DNA of 14,210 nucleotides, taken from assembly GCA_964533785.1 (NCBI GenBank), contig CAZHNG010000171.1:1-14210 (forward strand), read 5' to 3'. Below the pieces are notes generated by a model. The model was not told the origin of the DNA and made no database searches. It was given only the letters and a program-made list of their open reading frames with translations. Position 1 is the stretch's first letter, and each line of letters starts with the position of its first letter. Made by a program: the position numbers and the translations under genes. Positions 1 through 5,766 of this stretch are shown piece by piece. The stretch is from JANQRV01 sp964533785 (GTDB lineage: Bacteria > Bacteroidota > Bacteroidia > Chitinophagales > Saprospiraceae).

Positions 1-158
1 GATTTGGACAAAAATCCGGTGGTTCAAAAAACTAAGAAACTTATGTTACAGTGTACTGAGATTCAGCAATGAGTTAAAATTTCAAAAAATGCGGATAATA
101 ATCTCGCAAGCCACCAACACTTCGTATATTGAGTCTGCCTATTAAAAAATTCAAAGAC

Positions 159-166
159 TAACTTTA
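159..166 (+). promoter_or_regulatory. Possible -7 box of sdhC
   Basis: TAACTTTA lies two bases before the sdhC ATG and differs from the Bacteroidota -7 consensus TAnnTTTG only in its last base. I see no TTG at a suitable distance for a -33 element. The same octamer occurs upstream of sdhB at 2977-2984. If it works as a promoter here, the mRNA would be nearly or fully leaderless. The rest of 1-168 shows no gene or strong structure. Confidence 0.25.
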
Positions 167-168
167 TC

Positions 169-828
169 ATGAAATTATTTTGGAGAAAAATAATTATGGC
201 CCTGACCGGTTTATTTCTCTGTTTATTTCTCATCGTACACCTTTCCGCTAATTGTATTTTACTCCTGCCGGAAGAAATGGCCCGGGGATTGTACAACTCC
301 TATTCGACCCTACTCCGGGAAAGTCCCTTGATTAAAGTAATTGCGTACGTGTTGTATTTATCGATCATTCTACACGTTATATATGCGGCTTTTGTAACCA
401 TTCGCAATCGCAAAGCCAAACCTACCAAATACAAGGTCAACCATTTCAGAGAAAACAGCACCTGGACTTCACAGAACATGGGATGGATCGGCGTATTGAT
501 CTTGATCTTTATCGTCATCCATCTGGCTAATTTTTGGGCGAGAATAAAGCTAGGCATTGGTGCCGAAGTAGGTGTAGATAGTTATGGAAACAAAGATATT
601 TATGAAGTAACCAAGAGTTTGTTCCAAAATATTTATTACGTTATATTCTATACCGTTTTGATGGTTCCTCTGGGGCTACATCTTCATCATGGCTTGAAAA
701 GCGGATTCAAGACGCTGGGGTTTTATCATACCAAAGGGCTCAAAACCCTGGCTACCATTTCGTTGATCTATGCAGCTGTCATTTCCATTGGATTTGGCAT
801 TATCCCATTTATCGTTTACTTTAAATAA
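169..828 (+). CDS. sdhC: Succinate dehydrogenase cytochrome b subunit (type B, di-heme)
   Basis: This is the membrane anchor of complex II, which passes electrons from the iron-sulfur subunit through heme b to the quinone pool (menaquinone in most Bacteroidota). The 219 residues form about five hydrophobic helices, the arrangement of single-polypeptide type B anchors as in Bacillus and Wolinella. Histidines in or beside membrane helices are candidate heme ligands: H24 (VHLSAN), H69 (LHVIYA), H118 (IHLANFW) and the H171/H173/H174 cluster (GLHLHHG). The N-terminus, with a short basic start followed by ALTGLFLCLFL, is typical of Bacteroidota members. The start at 169 gives the expected length. 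sdhA follows after 7 nt, so the two are almost certainly co-transcribed. The assignment rests on family resemblance, helix pattern and the flanking sdhA and sdhB. Confidence 0.94.
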   Translation: MKLFWRKIIMALTGLFLCLFLIVHLSANCILLLPEEMARGLYNSYSTLLRESPLIKVIAYVLYLSIILHVIYAAFVTIRNRKAKPTKYKVNHFRENSTWTSQNMGWIGVLILIFIVIHLANFWARIKLGIGAEVGVDSYGNKDIYEVTKSLFQNIYYVIFYTVLMVPLGLHLHHGLKSGFKTLGFYHTKGLKTLATISLIYAAVISIGFGIIPFIVYFK

Positions 829-835
829 ACCTACC

Positions 836-2740
836 ATGATATTGGATTCAAAGATTCCCGAAGGAAAATTGGAAGATAAATGGCGTAATTACCAGGTACA
901 GTCCAAGCTGATCAATCCCGCTAATAAAAGAAAATTAGAGATCATCGTAGTAGGTTCCGGGCTGGCGGGTGCGGGAGCAGCAGCTACGCTGGCAGAGTTG
1001 GGCTACGACATAAAATGCTTTTGTTACCAGGATACTCCGCGACGGGCGCATTCGACGGCTGCTCAAGGCGGTATCAATGCCGCTAAGAACTACCAACACG
1101 ATGGTGACAGTGTTTGGCGGATGTTTTATGATACCTTGAAGGGCGGTGATTTTAGATCGAGAGAAGCTAACGTCTACCGGTTGGCAGAAATATCCGGGCC
1201 GCTAATCGACCATTTCACGCAACAAGGGGTCCCTTTCGCTCGAGAATACGGTGGTGTATTGGTCAACCGCAGCTTCGGAGGTGTACAAGTGCAGCGTACT
1301 TTTTACGCGAGAGGACAAACCGGTCAACAGTTGTTACTAGCCGCCTATTCCCAGTTATCTAAGATGATCAGAGCCGGAAAGGTAAAGATGTATCCCCGGC
1401 ATGAGATGCTGGATCTCGTAGTGGTGAACGGGGCTGCTAAAGGGATCATTGTTCGTGATCTGAGAAGTGGGGCCCTCAAGCGATTTGCCGCTGATGCAGT
1501 GGTACTGGCCACTGGTGGTTATTCCAGAGTCTTCCGGTTATCGACCATGGCCATAGGTTGTAATGGCAGTGCTATTTGGAAAGCTCATAAAAGGGGAGCC
1601 TTTTTTGCTGCGCCGAGTTTTGTCCAGATCCATCCTACTGCCCTTCCCCAATCCAGCGAGGCGCAATCTAAGTTGACCCTAATGTCTGAGTCATTAAGGA
1701 ATGACGGCCGGATCTGGGTACCTAAAAACCTGGGAGATACCAGGGCAGCCAATGATATTCCGGAAGACGAACGGGATTATTACCTGGAAAGGCGTTACCC
1801 CAGCTTCGGCAACCTGGCGCCCAGAGACATTGCTTCCCGGGCCGCCAAAGAAAGGATCGATGCCGGCTATGGCGTAGGACGCCTAAAGAACGCTGTTTAC
1901 CTCGATTTCAAACACGCCATCGAACGATTTGGCATTGATGTGATCAAAGACCGGTACGGCAATCTTTTTACCATGTACAAAAAGATAACCGGCATCGATG
2001 CTTACCAAGAGCCCATGCAAATATCGCCCGCAGCTCACTTTTCGATGGGCGGCCTTTGGGTGGATTATGAACTAATGACGACTATTACAGGCTTATATGC
2101 CCTGGGCGAATGTAATTTTTCTGATCACGGCGCCAATCGTTTGGGAGCCAATTCACTGCTACAAGCAAGTATCGACGGCTATTTTATTTTACCCAATACG
2201 ATCAACAACTATTTATCTGGAGAAAAAGAAAAGATCACAACGGATCACGAAGCCTTCGCCCAGATAGAAAGCGAAGTAGCTGATTATATCAACCGTATTT
2301 TATCTGTCCAGGGAAACCGAACAGTCGATGACTTTCACCGCCAATTGGGCAAAATAATGTGGCAGGAATGCGCTATGAGCCGCAATAGAGCAGGTTTAGA
2401 AAAAGCGATCACCGAAATTAAGGCCATCCGGGCCGCTTTTTGGAAAGATGTGAAAGTCACCGGCGAAGCCGATGAACTCAACCCGGAACTGGAAAAAGCA
2501 CTGAGGCTTGCCGATTTTATTGAACTGGGACTACTAATGTGTACCGATGCATTAAACCGGGAAGAGTCCTGCGGTGCCCATTTTAGGGAAGAATACCAAA
2601 CTGAAGATGGGGAAGCCCTTAGAAATGATGACGAATATGCATTTGTTTCAGCCTGGGAATACCAGGAAGATCAATTCAAATTGCACAAGGAAAGCTTAAA
2701 CTTCGATTACGTTAAGCCAACGGTGAGGAGTTATAAGTAA
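836..2740 (+). CDS. sdhA: Succinate dehydrogenase / fumarate reductase flavoprotein subunit
   Basis: This is the catalytic subunit of complex II; it oxidises succinate to fumarate with covalently bound FAD on the cytoplasmic face. I place the start at ATG 836 (634 residues), 7 nt after sdhC; the in-frame ATG at 770 lies inside sdhC and would add 22 residues unlike the family. A Rossmann FAD motif GSGLAG is at about 40-45. The HSTAAQGGI segment carries H72, the expected covalent-FAD histidine. Further active-site positions by analogy with SdhA/FrdA are H266 (HPTAL), E285, R330 (APRDIASR), H401 (HFSMGG) and R435 (GANRLGANSL). The long N-terminal lead and the AAKNYQHDGDS region resemble the Wolinella/Bacillus-like branch that pairs with a single cytochrome b. 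The direction in vivo (succinate oxidation or fumarate reduction) cannot be told from sequence. Confidence 0.97.
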   Translation: MILDSKIPEGKLEDKWRNYQVQSKLINPANKRKLEIIVVGSGLAGAGAAATLAELGYDIKCFCYQDTPRRAHSTAAQGGINAAKNYQHDGDSVWRMFYDTLKGGDFRSREANVYRLAEISGPLIDHFTQQGVPFAREYGGVLVNRSFGGVQVQRTFYARGQTGQQLLLAAYSQLSKMIRAGKVKMYPRHEMLDLVVVNGAAKGIIVRDLRSGALKRFAADAVVLATGGYSRVFRLSTMAIGCNGSAIWKAHKRGAFFAAPSFVQIHPTALPQSSEAQSKLTLMSESLRNDGRIWVPKNLGDTRAANDIPEDERDYYLERRYPSFGNLAPRDIASRAAKERIDAGYGVGRLKNAVYLDFKHAIERFGIDVIKDRYGNLFTMYKKITGIDAYQEPMQISPAAHFSMGGLWVDYELMTTITGLYALGECNFSDHGANRLGANSLLQASIDGYFILPNTINNYLSGEKEKITTDHEAFAQIESEVADYINRILSVQGNRTVDDFHRQLGKIMWQECAMSRNRAGLEKAITEIKAIRAAFWKDVKVTGEADELNPELEKALRLADFIELGLLMCTDALNREESCGAHFREEYQTEDGEALRNDDEYAFVSAWEYQEDQFKLHKESLNFDYVKPTVRSYK

Positions 2741-2812
2741 TTGATATACTGTACGCTAGATGTATCTGTAGCTTTTAAACTTGGGGCGACTCCTACTATT
2801 TAAGCTTTAAAT

Positions 2813-2844
2813 GGTTATACGGTTATGAAGTTATAAAGTTATTT
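2813..2844 (+). repeat. Degenerate 8-nt tandem repeat, four copies
   Basis: Four consecutive octamers fit RGTTATNN: GGTTATAC, GGTTATGA, AGTTATAA and AGTTATTT. The core GTTAT is identical in all four. It lies in the sdhA-sdhB gap and is not coding. It resembles a short simple-sequence expansion rather than a known protein-binding site. Confidence 0.7.
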
Positions 2845-2867
2845 GGGGATAAATTTGGGAATATTTT

Positions 2868-2901
2868 GTATAGCCCTATAATCATAGCCCCAAAGCTATA
2901 C
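2868..2901. repeat. Inverted repeat in the sdhA-sdhB gap
   Basis: GTATAGC at 2868-2874 and GCTATAC at 2895-2901 are perfect 7-bp complements separated by 20 nt. In RNA this could be a hairpin with a large loop. No T-run follows, so it is not an intrinsic terminator; it could be an mRNA processing or stability element, or chance. Confidence 0.4.
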
Positions 2902-2976
2902 TTGACGCGAAGTGGTTTGGGACTTCCCGAAGCACTAGATGAATTCACAATTGAGGTAAACCATCGATAACGAGCC

Positions 2977-2984
2977 TAACTTTA
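2977..2984 (+). promoter_or_regulatory. Possible separate -7 box for sdhB
   Basis: TAACTTTA, 27 nt before the sdhB ATG, is identical to the octamer ahead of sdhC and one base off TAnnTTTG. A TTG at 2951-2953 is 23 nt upstream, somewhat far for a -33 element. This would allow sdhB its own transcript across the large gap from sdhA. Confidence 0.25.
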
Positions 2985-3011
2985 ATATTTGATCACTTAC
3001 TGAAATTCATT

Positions 3012-3755
3012 ATGAAAATAAATTTCAAGATCTGGAGACAAGATAAACCCGACGCGAAAGGTGAATTCAGGACCTATGAAGTAGACGGCCTGAGCGAAGA
3101 TATGTCCTTTCTGGAATCATTAGATCATTTGAACGAATTGTTGGTCTTAAGAGGAGAAAAAGTGATTGCTTATGAATACGACTGCCGGGAAGGGATCTGT
3201 GGTCAATGCGGTGTATTCATCGATGGTCGTGCGCACGGTCCTCATGCTAATATCACTACCTGTCAATTGCATATGCGCAGTTTTGAGGATGGCGACACCG
3301 TCGTGGTGGAGCCGTGGCGGGCGGACGCTTTTCCAGTAATAAAAGACTTAATTGTAGACCGGACCGCTTTTGATAGAATTATTGAACAAGGGGGCTATAT
3401 CAGCGCCAAAACGGGTACCGCTCCCGAAGCTAATGCTATTCTGATCGGTAAGGAAATCGCCGACCGTGCCATGGATGCCGCCGCTTGTATTGGATGCGGT
3501 GCTTGTGTGGCCACTTGTAAAAACTCTTCTGCCGCTTTGTTTACTGCTGCTAAGATCAACCACCTAAACGCCTTACCCCAGGGAACTCCCGAGGCACACC
3601 GCCGGGTATTGGATATGACTGAACAAATGGAACAGGAAGGTTTTGGTCACTGCTCTTTCACTGGCGCCTGTGAAGTCGAATGCCCGCAGGAAATTTCTAT
3701 CGCTAATATTGCCGAGATGAATGCCAGGGTGATCCGGGCTAAGATATTTGGTTGA
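3012..3755 (+). CDS. sdhB: Succinate dehydrogenase / fumarate reductase iron-sulfur subunit
   Basis: This is the electron-wire subunit of complex II between the flavoprotein and the cytochrome b. In 247 residues all expected cysteines are present. C58, C63, C66 and C84 (CREGICGQC and, further on, ITTCQ) ligate the N-terminal plant-ferredoxin-type [2Fe-2S] cluster. C159, C162 and C165 (CIGCGAC) with C224 fit the [4Fe-4S] cluster. C169, C214 and C220 fit the [3Fe-4S] cluster. The length and the ending NARVIRAKIFG are normal. The gene is 271 nt downstream of sdhA on the same strand and converges with the dienelactone hydrolase gene, leaving only 19 nt between the two stop codons and no visible terminator, so overlapping 3' transcripts are likely. 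Confidence 0.96.
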   Translation: MKINFKIWRQDKPDAKGEFRTYEVDGLSEDMSFLESLDHLNELLVLRGEKVIAYEYDCREGICGQCGVFIDGRAHGPHANITTCQLHMRSFEDGDTVVVEPWRADAFPVIKDLIVDRTAFDRIIEQGGYISAKTGTAPEANAILIGKEIADRAMDAAACIGCGACVATCKNSSAALFTAAKINHLNALPQGTPEAHRRVLDMTEQMEQEGFGHCSFTGACEVECPQEISIANIAEMNARVIRAKIFG

Positions 3756-3774
3756 AGTAACGCTTCAGATGCTC

Positions 3775-4494
3775 TTAAGCTTTCAAATACCGATCAAAAA
3801 AGGCAATGATTCGTTGCCGGGCATCTTTGGTGGCGTCGGGGACGTAGCCTCCCTCGCCAGTTATGAACGCAAAGAATTTCAACACCATTGGTATATCTTT
3901 GGGATGATGACTGTTCATAAAGGCGTGCCCCGCATTTTCGTATTCCTTGATATCGTGGTCAATTTGGTGATCAGTCAGGATTTGCTCCAAACGTTGTGGT
4001 GTTCCGCGCAAAGAGTGATCTTTCGCTCCGAAGCTACCGACCACCGGACAGGCCTTTTGTAATAGCAGCTCCGCGTCTTTGGGTAAAGGGCCGTAATTCA
4101 CACTTGCCGCATCAAACCCGTAGCCCGCACATAAAATAACCGCAAAACCACCCCCAAAGCAAAAGCCGATCACCCCTACTTTCTTATTAGAGTTCGGGTG
4201 GTTCAGTAGGTGTTGGCGCGTCGTTTCAATTTTATCAAAAAAGGAACCTTTTCTTTTGTAATATTGACGGATAGCAGTGAAAATACAGTTGAACAGGTTA
4301 CCACCACCAAACAAATCGGGAGCGGCCGCCAGATAACCGGCCTTTGCCAGCCAATCGCACTGCCGACGTACATCCTTAGTCATACCCAAGGCATCATGGA
4401 TCACGACTATTCCGGGCCAGGGACCTGGATCTTCGGGTTCTGCAATGTAGGCGGAAAGTTTATGATCTTGAAAGGGCAAGTTGGTATCCGGCAT
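3775..4494 (-). CDS. Dienelactone hydrolase family protein
   Basis: This is an alpha/beta-hydrolase of the dienelactone hydrolase family, predicted cytoplasmic because no signal peptide is seen. Family members hydrolyse lactones or esters such as carboxymethylenebutenolide, but the true substrate of this orphan copy is unknown. The 239 residues match the usual size. The triad is readable: nucleophile C112 in GFCFGGG, D159 in GAKDHS and H190 in AGHAF. The N-terminal region has PGIVVIHDALG, a typical first strand and oxyanion region. No catabolic ring-cleavage genes are nearby. The start at 4494 lies inside the 3' end of the upstream DUF5615 gene (35-nt overlap), so its translation may be coupled to that gene. 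GC content is clearly higher than in the overlapping neighbour: 36 of 60 bases at 4321-4380 by hand count. Confidence 0.9.
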   Translation of the reverse strand: MPDTNLPFQDHKLSAYIAEPEDPGPWPGIVVIHDALGMTKDVRRQCDWLAKAGYLAAAPDLFGGGNLFNCIFTAIRQYYKRKGSFFDKIETTRQHLLNHPNSNKKVGVIGFCFGGGFAVILCAGYGFDAASVNYGPLPKDAELLLQKACPVVGSFGAKDHSLRGTPQRLEQILTDHQIDHDIKEYENAGHAFMNSHHPKDIPMVLKFFAFITGEGGYVPDATKDARQRIIAFFDRYLKA

Positions 4495-4846
4495 AATTGC
4501 TTATTAGAAGACAAAGATTAGTCTCTCTCTCAATGATATAAGATTTTCCCTTTTCAAAAGTCTTAATCTGGCTTTTAAACTTCGGAATCAGTTTCTCAAT
4601 GTGTCTGACTGTGCTTTTTAAAACATCTAAAATAACTACAGACACTTTAAACTTCTTTACATTTTGTTGTTTGTTAATGTTCTTGTCTATTGTCAACAAG
4701 ACATCAAACTTATCTTTCTCAGCAGCAGATAATAATGGACCATCTTTGAGACCGTTAAATCCCATCTCAGGTACTGTCTTAACATCGTATTCCTTGAGGA
4801 GGCTTTTAGCTTTTTTAGGTATACATTCGTCAAGCAAAATTTTCAT
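4460..4846 (-). CDS. DUF5615 family PIN-like protein (putative toxin)
   Basis: The sequence begins MKILLDECIP and contains VKTVPEMGFNGLKDG and LLTIDKN, the recognisable pattern of DUF5615 (COG4634) PIN-like proteins. Conserved acidic residues D6, E7 and D54 are candidates for a metal-binding nuclease site. In this family such genes commonly pair with a DUF433 gene as a predicted toxin-antitoxin system, and that partner sits immediately upstream: its last 17 nt overlap this start, which suggests translational coupling. The protein has 128 residues, but the family fold should end near residue 108. The final 20 residues follow a GA-repeat tract at 4521-4532 and run over the start of the dienelactone hydrolase gene, so the tail may come from a 2-bp slip. 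Base composition is AT-rich (14 G+C in 60 at 4621-4680). Toxicity is inference from the family. Confidence 0.85.
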   Translation of the reverse strand: MKILLDECIPKKAKSLLKEYDVKTVPEMGFNGLKDGPLLSAAEKDKFDVLLTIDKNINKQQNVKKFKVSVVILDVLKSTVRHIEKLIPKFKSQIKTFEKGKSYIIERETNLCLLISNYAGYQLALSRS

Positions 4847-5060
4847 GAGCTACCTGGGTTAAATCTTCAATTAGTTTCTGCGAAATTTTGATTATCCTTT
4901 CCACTTGCTCCCGGGTAACCGTTGGGAAATCCTCCAGAAATTCAGAAATAGACTCTCCTTCCTCCAGGTAGTCGAACAAATTCTTAATAGGTACCCTCGT
5001 TCCCATGAAAACCGGGGTTCCCCCTAACAACTCCTTATCTATATTGATTACTTTATCCAT
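4830..5060 (-). CDS. DUF433 domain protein (putative antitoxin)
   Basis: I place the start at ATG 5060, giving a 76-residue protein beginning MDKVINIDKELLGG. An upstream in-frame ATG at 5087 would add nine residues unlike the family, and a promoter-like box lies between the two. The GGTPVFMGTRVPIKNLFDYL segment is the hallmark of DUF433 (COG2442), a small helix-turn-helix-like domain; the second half (SEFLEDFPTVTREQVERII) is the usual helical part. In known pairings DUF433 is the predicted antitoxin and probable autoregulator of the adjacent DUF5615 PIN-like protein, whose start codon overlaps this gene by 17 nt. Antitoxin-first order with overlap is the standard arrangement for type II systems. 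Function here is inferred from family and context only. Confidence 0.87.
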   Translation of the reverse strand: MDKVINIDKELLGGTPVFMGTRVPIKNLFDYLEEGESISEFLEDFPTVTREQVERIIKISQKLIEDLTQVAHENFA

Positions 5061-5065
5061 TTGCA

Positions 5066-5094
5066 CAAAATTATAATGATAAAACACTTTTCAA
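5066..5094 (-). promoter_or_regulatory. Bacteroidota-type promoter of the DUF433/DUF5615 pair
   Basis: On the minus strand a TTG (5092-5094) is followed after 18 nt by TAATTTTG (5066-5073), an exact match to the -7 consensus TAnnTTTG with normal -33/-7 spacing. Only five bases separate the -7 box from the DUF433 ATG at 5060, so the transcript would be leaderless or nearly so. The position supports the ATG at 5060 over the one at 5087. Confidence 0.5.
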
Positions 5095-5156
5095 TCTAAT
5101 AGGTTCCCAAAGCAGGATTTACGATGCTCTGCGCCCAAACACTCGAAGCACATAAA

Positions 5157-5732
5157 TTAATTTAAGTCTACATCTTCGTAAATGTGACTCAATTCAATAT
5201 GAATACCCACGGCGGATAGCTCTAATTGTTCCTCTATCCCCATAACCCGCTCAATACTCCACAGGTCTGATTGTTTCTTGTATATCTCTACCAACGGTTT
5301 GTATTGATCAATCAAGATGTATTCCTTAAGGGTAGGGATATGGCGGTAAAAGAAGAATTTATCCCCTCGATCATAACTTTCTGTAGATTTAGATAACACT
5401 TCAACGATCAAGACAGGATTTACAATAGCTGATTGCTCCAAATTTGACCTTTCCGTTTTTCCACATACTGCCATCACATCAGGGTAAACAAATTTATTCA
5501 AGGCCTGGATATGGAGCTTTACTTCACTGTTGAACACACGGCAGCTACTGTTTTTGTTTCGCAATTGAATCTTTATTTCCCCGAAAACATTACCACTAAT
5601 GACACCATGTTCGATTGAGCCACCGGCCATAGCGAATATAGTGCCATCATGATACTCGTGCTTCATAGCAGTTTCTTGTTCTATTCTGATGTATTCCTTA
5701 ACAGATAAGTTCTTTAACTTTCCTGCCTCCAT
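5157..5732 (-). CDS. Uma2 family (DUF820) putative restriction-fold endonuclease
   Basis: The 191-residue protein matches the Uma2/DUF820 family, which has a PD-(D/E)XK restriction-endonuclease fold and mostly unknown biological roles. Visible signature parts are LSVKEYIRIEQ near the N-terminus, YPDVMAVC (D85), NPVLIVEVLSKST (E111), YDRGDKFFFYR (K125) and PTLKEYILIDQ. D85, E111 and K125 are plausible catalytic positions. There is no signal peptide or membrane segment. It lies 34 nt downstream of the ribonucleotide reductase gene on the same strand and could be co-transcribed with it, though its moderate GC (23 of 60 at 5521-5580) sets it nearer to the AT-rich DUF433/DUF5615 genes that follow. 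Uma2 genes are often found in scattered, multi-copy fashion; no partner gene is evident. Confidence 0.88.
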   Translation of the reverse strand: MEAGKLKNLSVKEYIRIEQETAMKHEYHDGTIFAMAGGSIEHGVISGNVFGEIKIQLRNKNSSCRVFNSEVKLHIQALNKFVYPDVMAVCGKTERSNLEQSAIVNPVLIVEVLSKSTESYDRGDKFFFYRHIPTLKEYILIDQYKPLVEIYKKQSDLWSIERVMGIEEQLELSAVGIHIELSHIYEDVDLN

Positions 5733-5766
5733 GCCAATCTTTTTCGCAAGTTATAATATTTTAAAC

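Larger units (their letters stand above)
2741..3011 (+). other. Non-coding gap splitting sdhA from sdhB
   Basis: These 271 nt hold no convincing ORF. They contain an 8-nt degenerate tandem repeat (2813-2844), a 7-bp inverted repeat with a 20-nt loop (2868-2901) and a promoter-like TAACTTTA (2977-2984). No hairpin with a T-run, hence no intrinsic terminator, is seen after sdhA, so read-through into sdhB remains possible. The gap is long for genes whose products are needed in equal amounts. Confidence 0.6.

Noticed and set aside
770..835. Longer sdhA frame starting inside sdhC
   Set aside because: The extra 22 residues are coded within sdhC's last helix region and do not resemble SdhA; ATG 836 gives normal spacing and length.
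3748..4062. 104-residue plus-strand ORF opposite the dienelactone hydrolase
   Set aside because: It is antisense to a gene with a complete catalytic triad and shows no recognisable motif.
5061..5087. Nine-residue N-terminal extension of DUF433 from ATG 5087
   Set aside because: The family begins near MDKVINID, and the extension overlaps the exact promoter -7 box.
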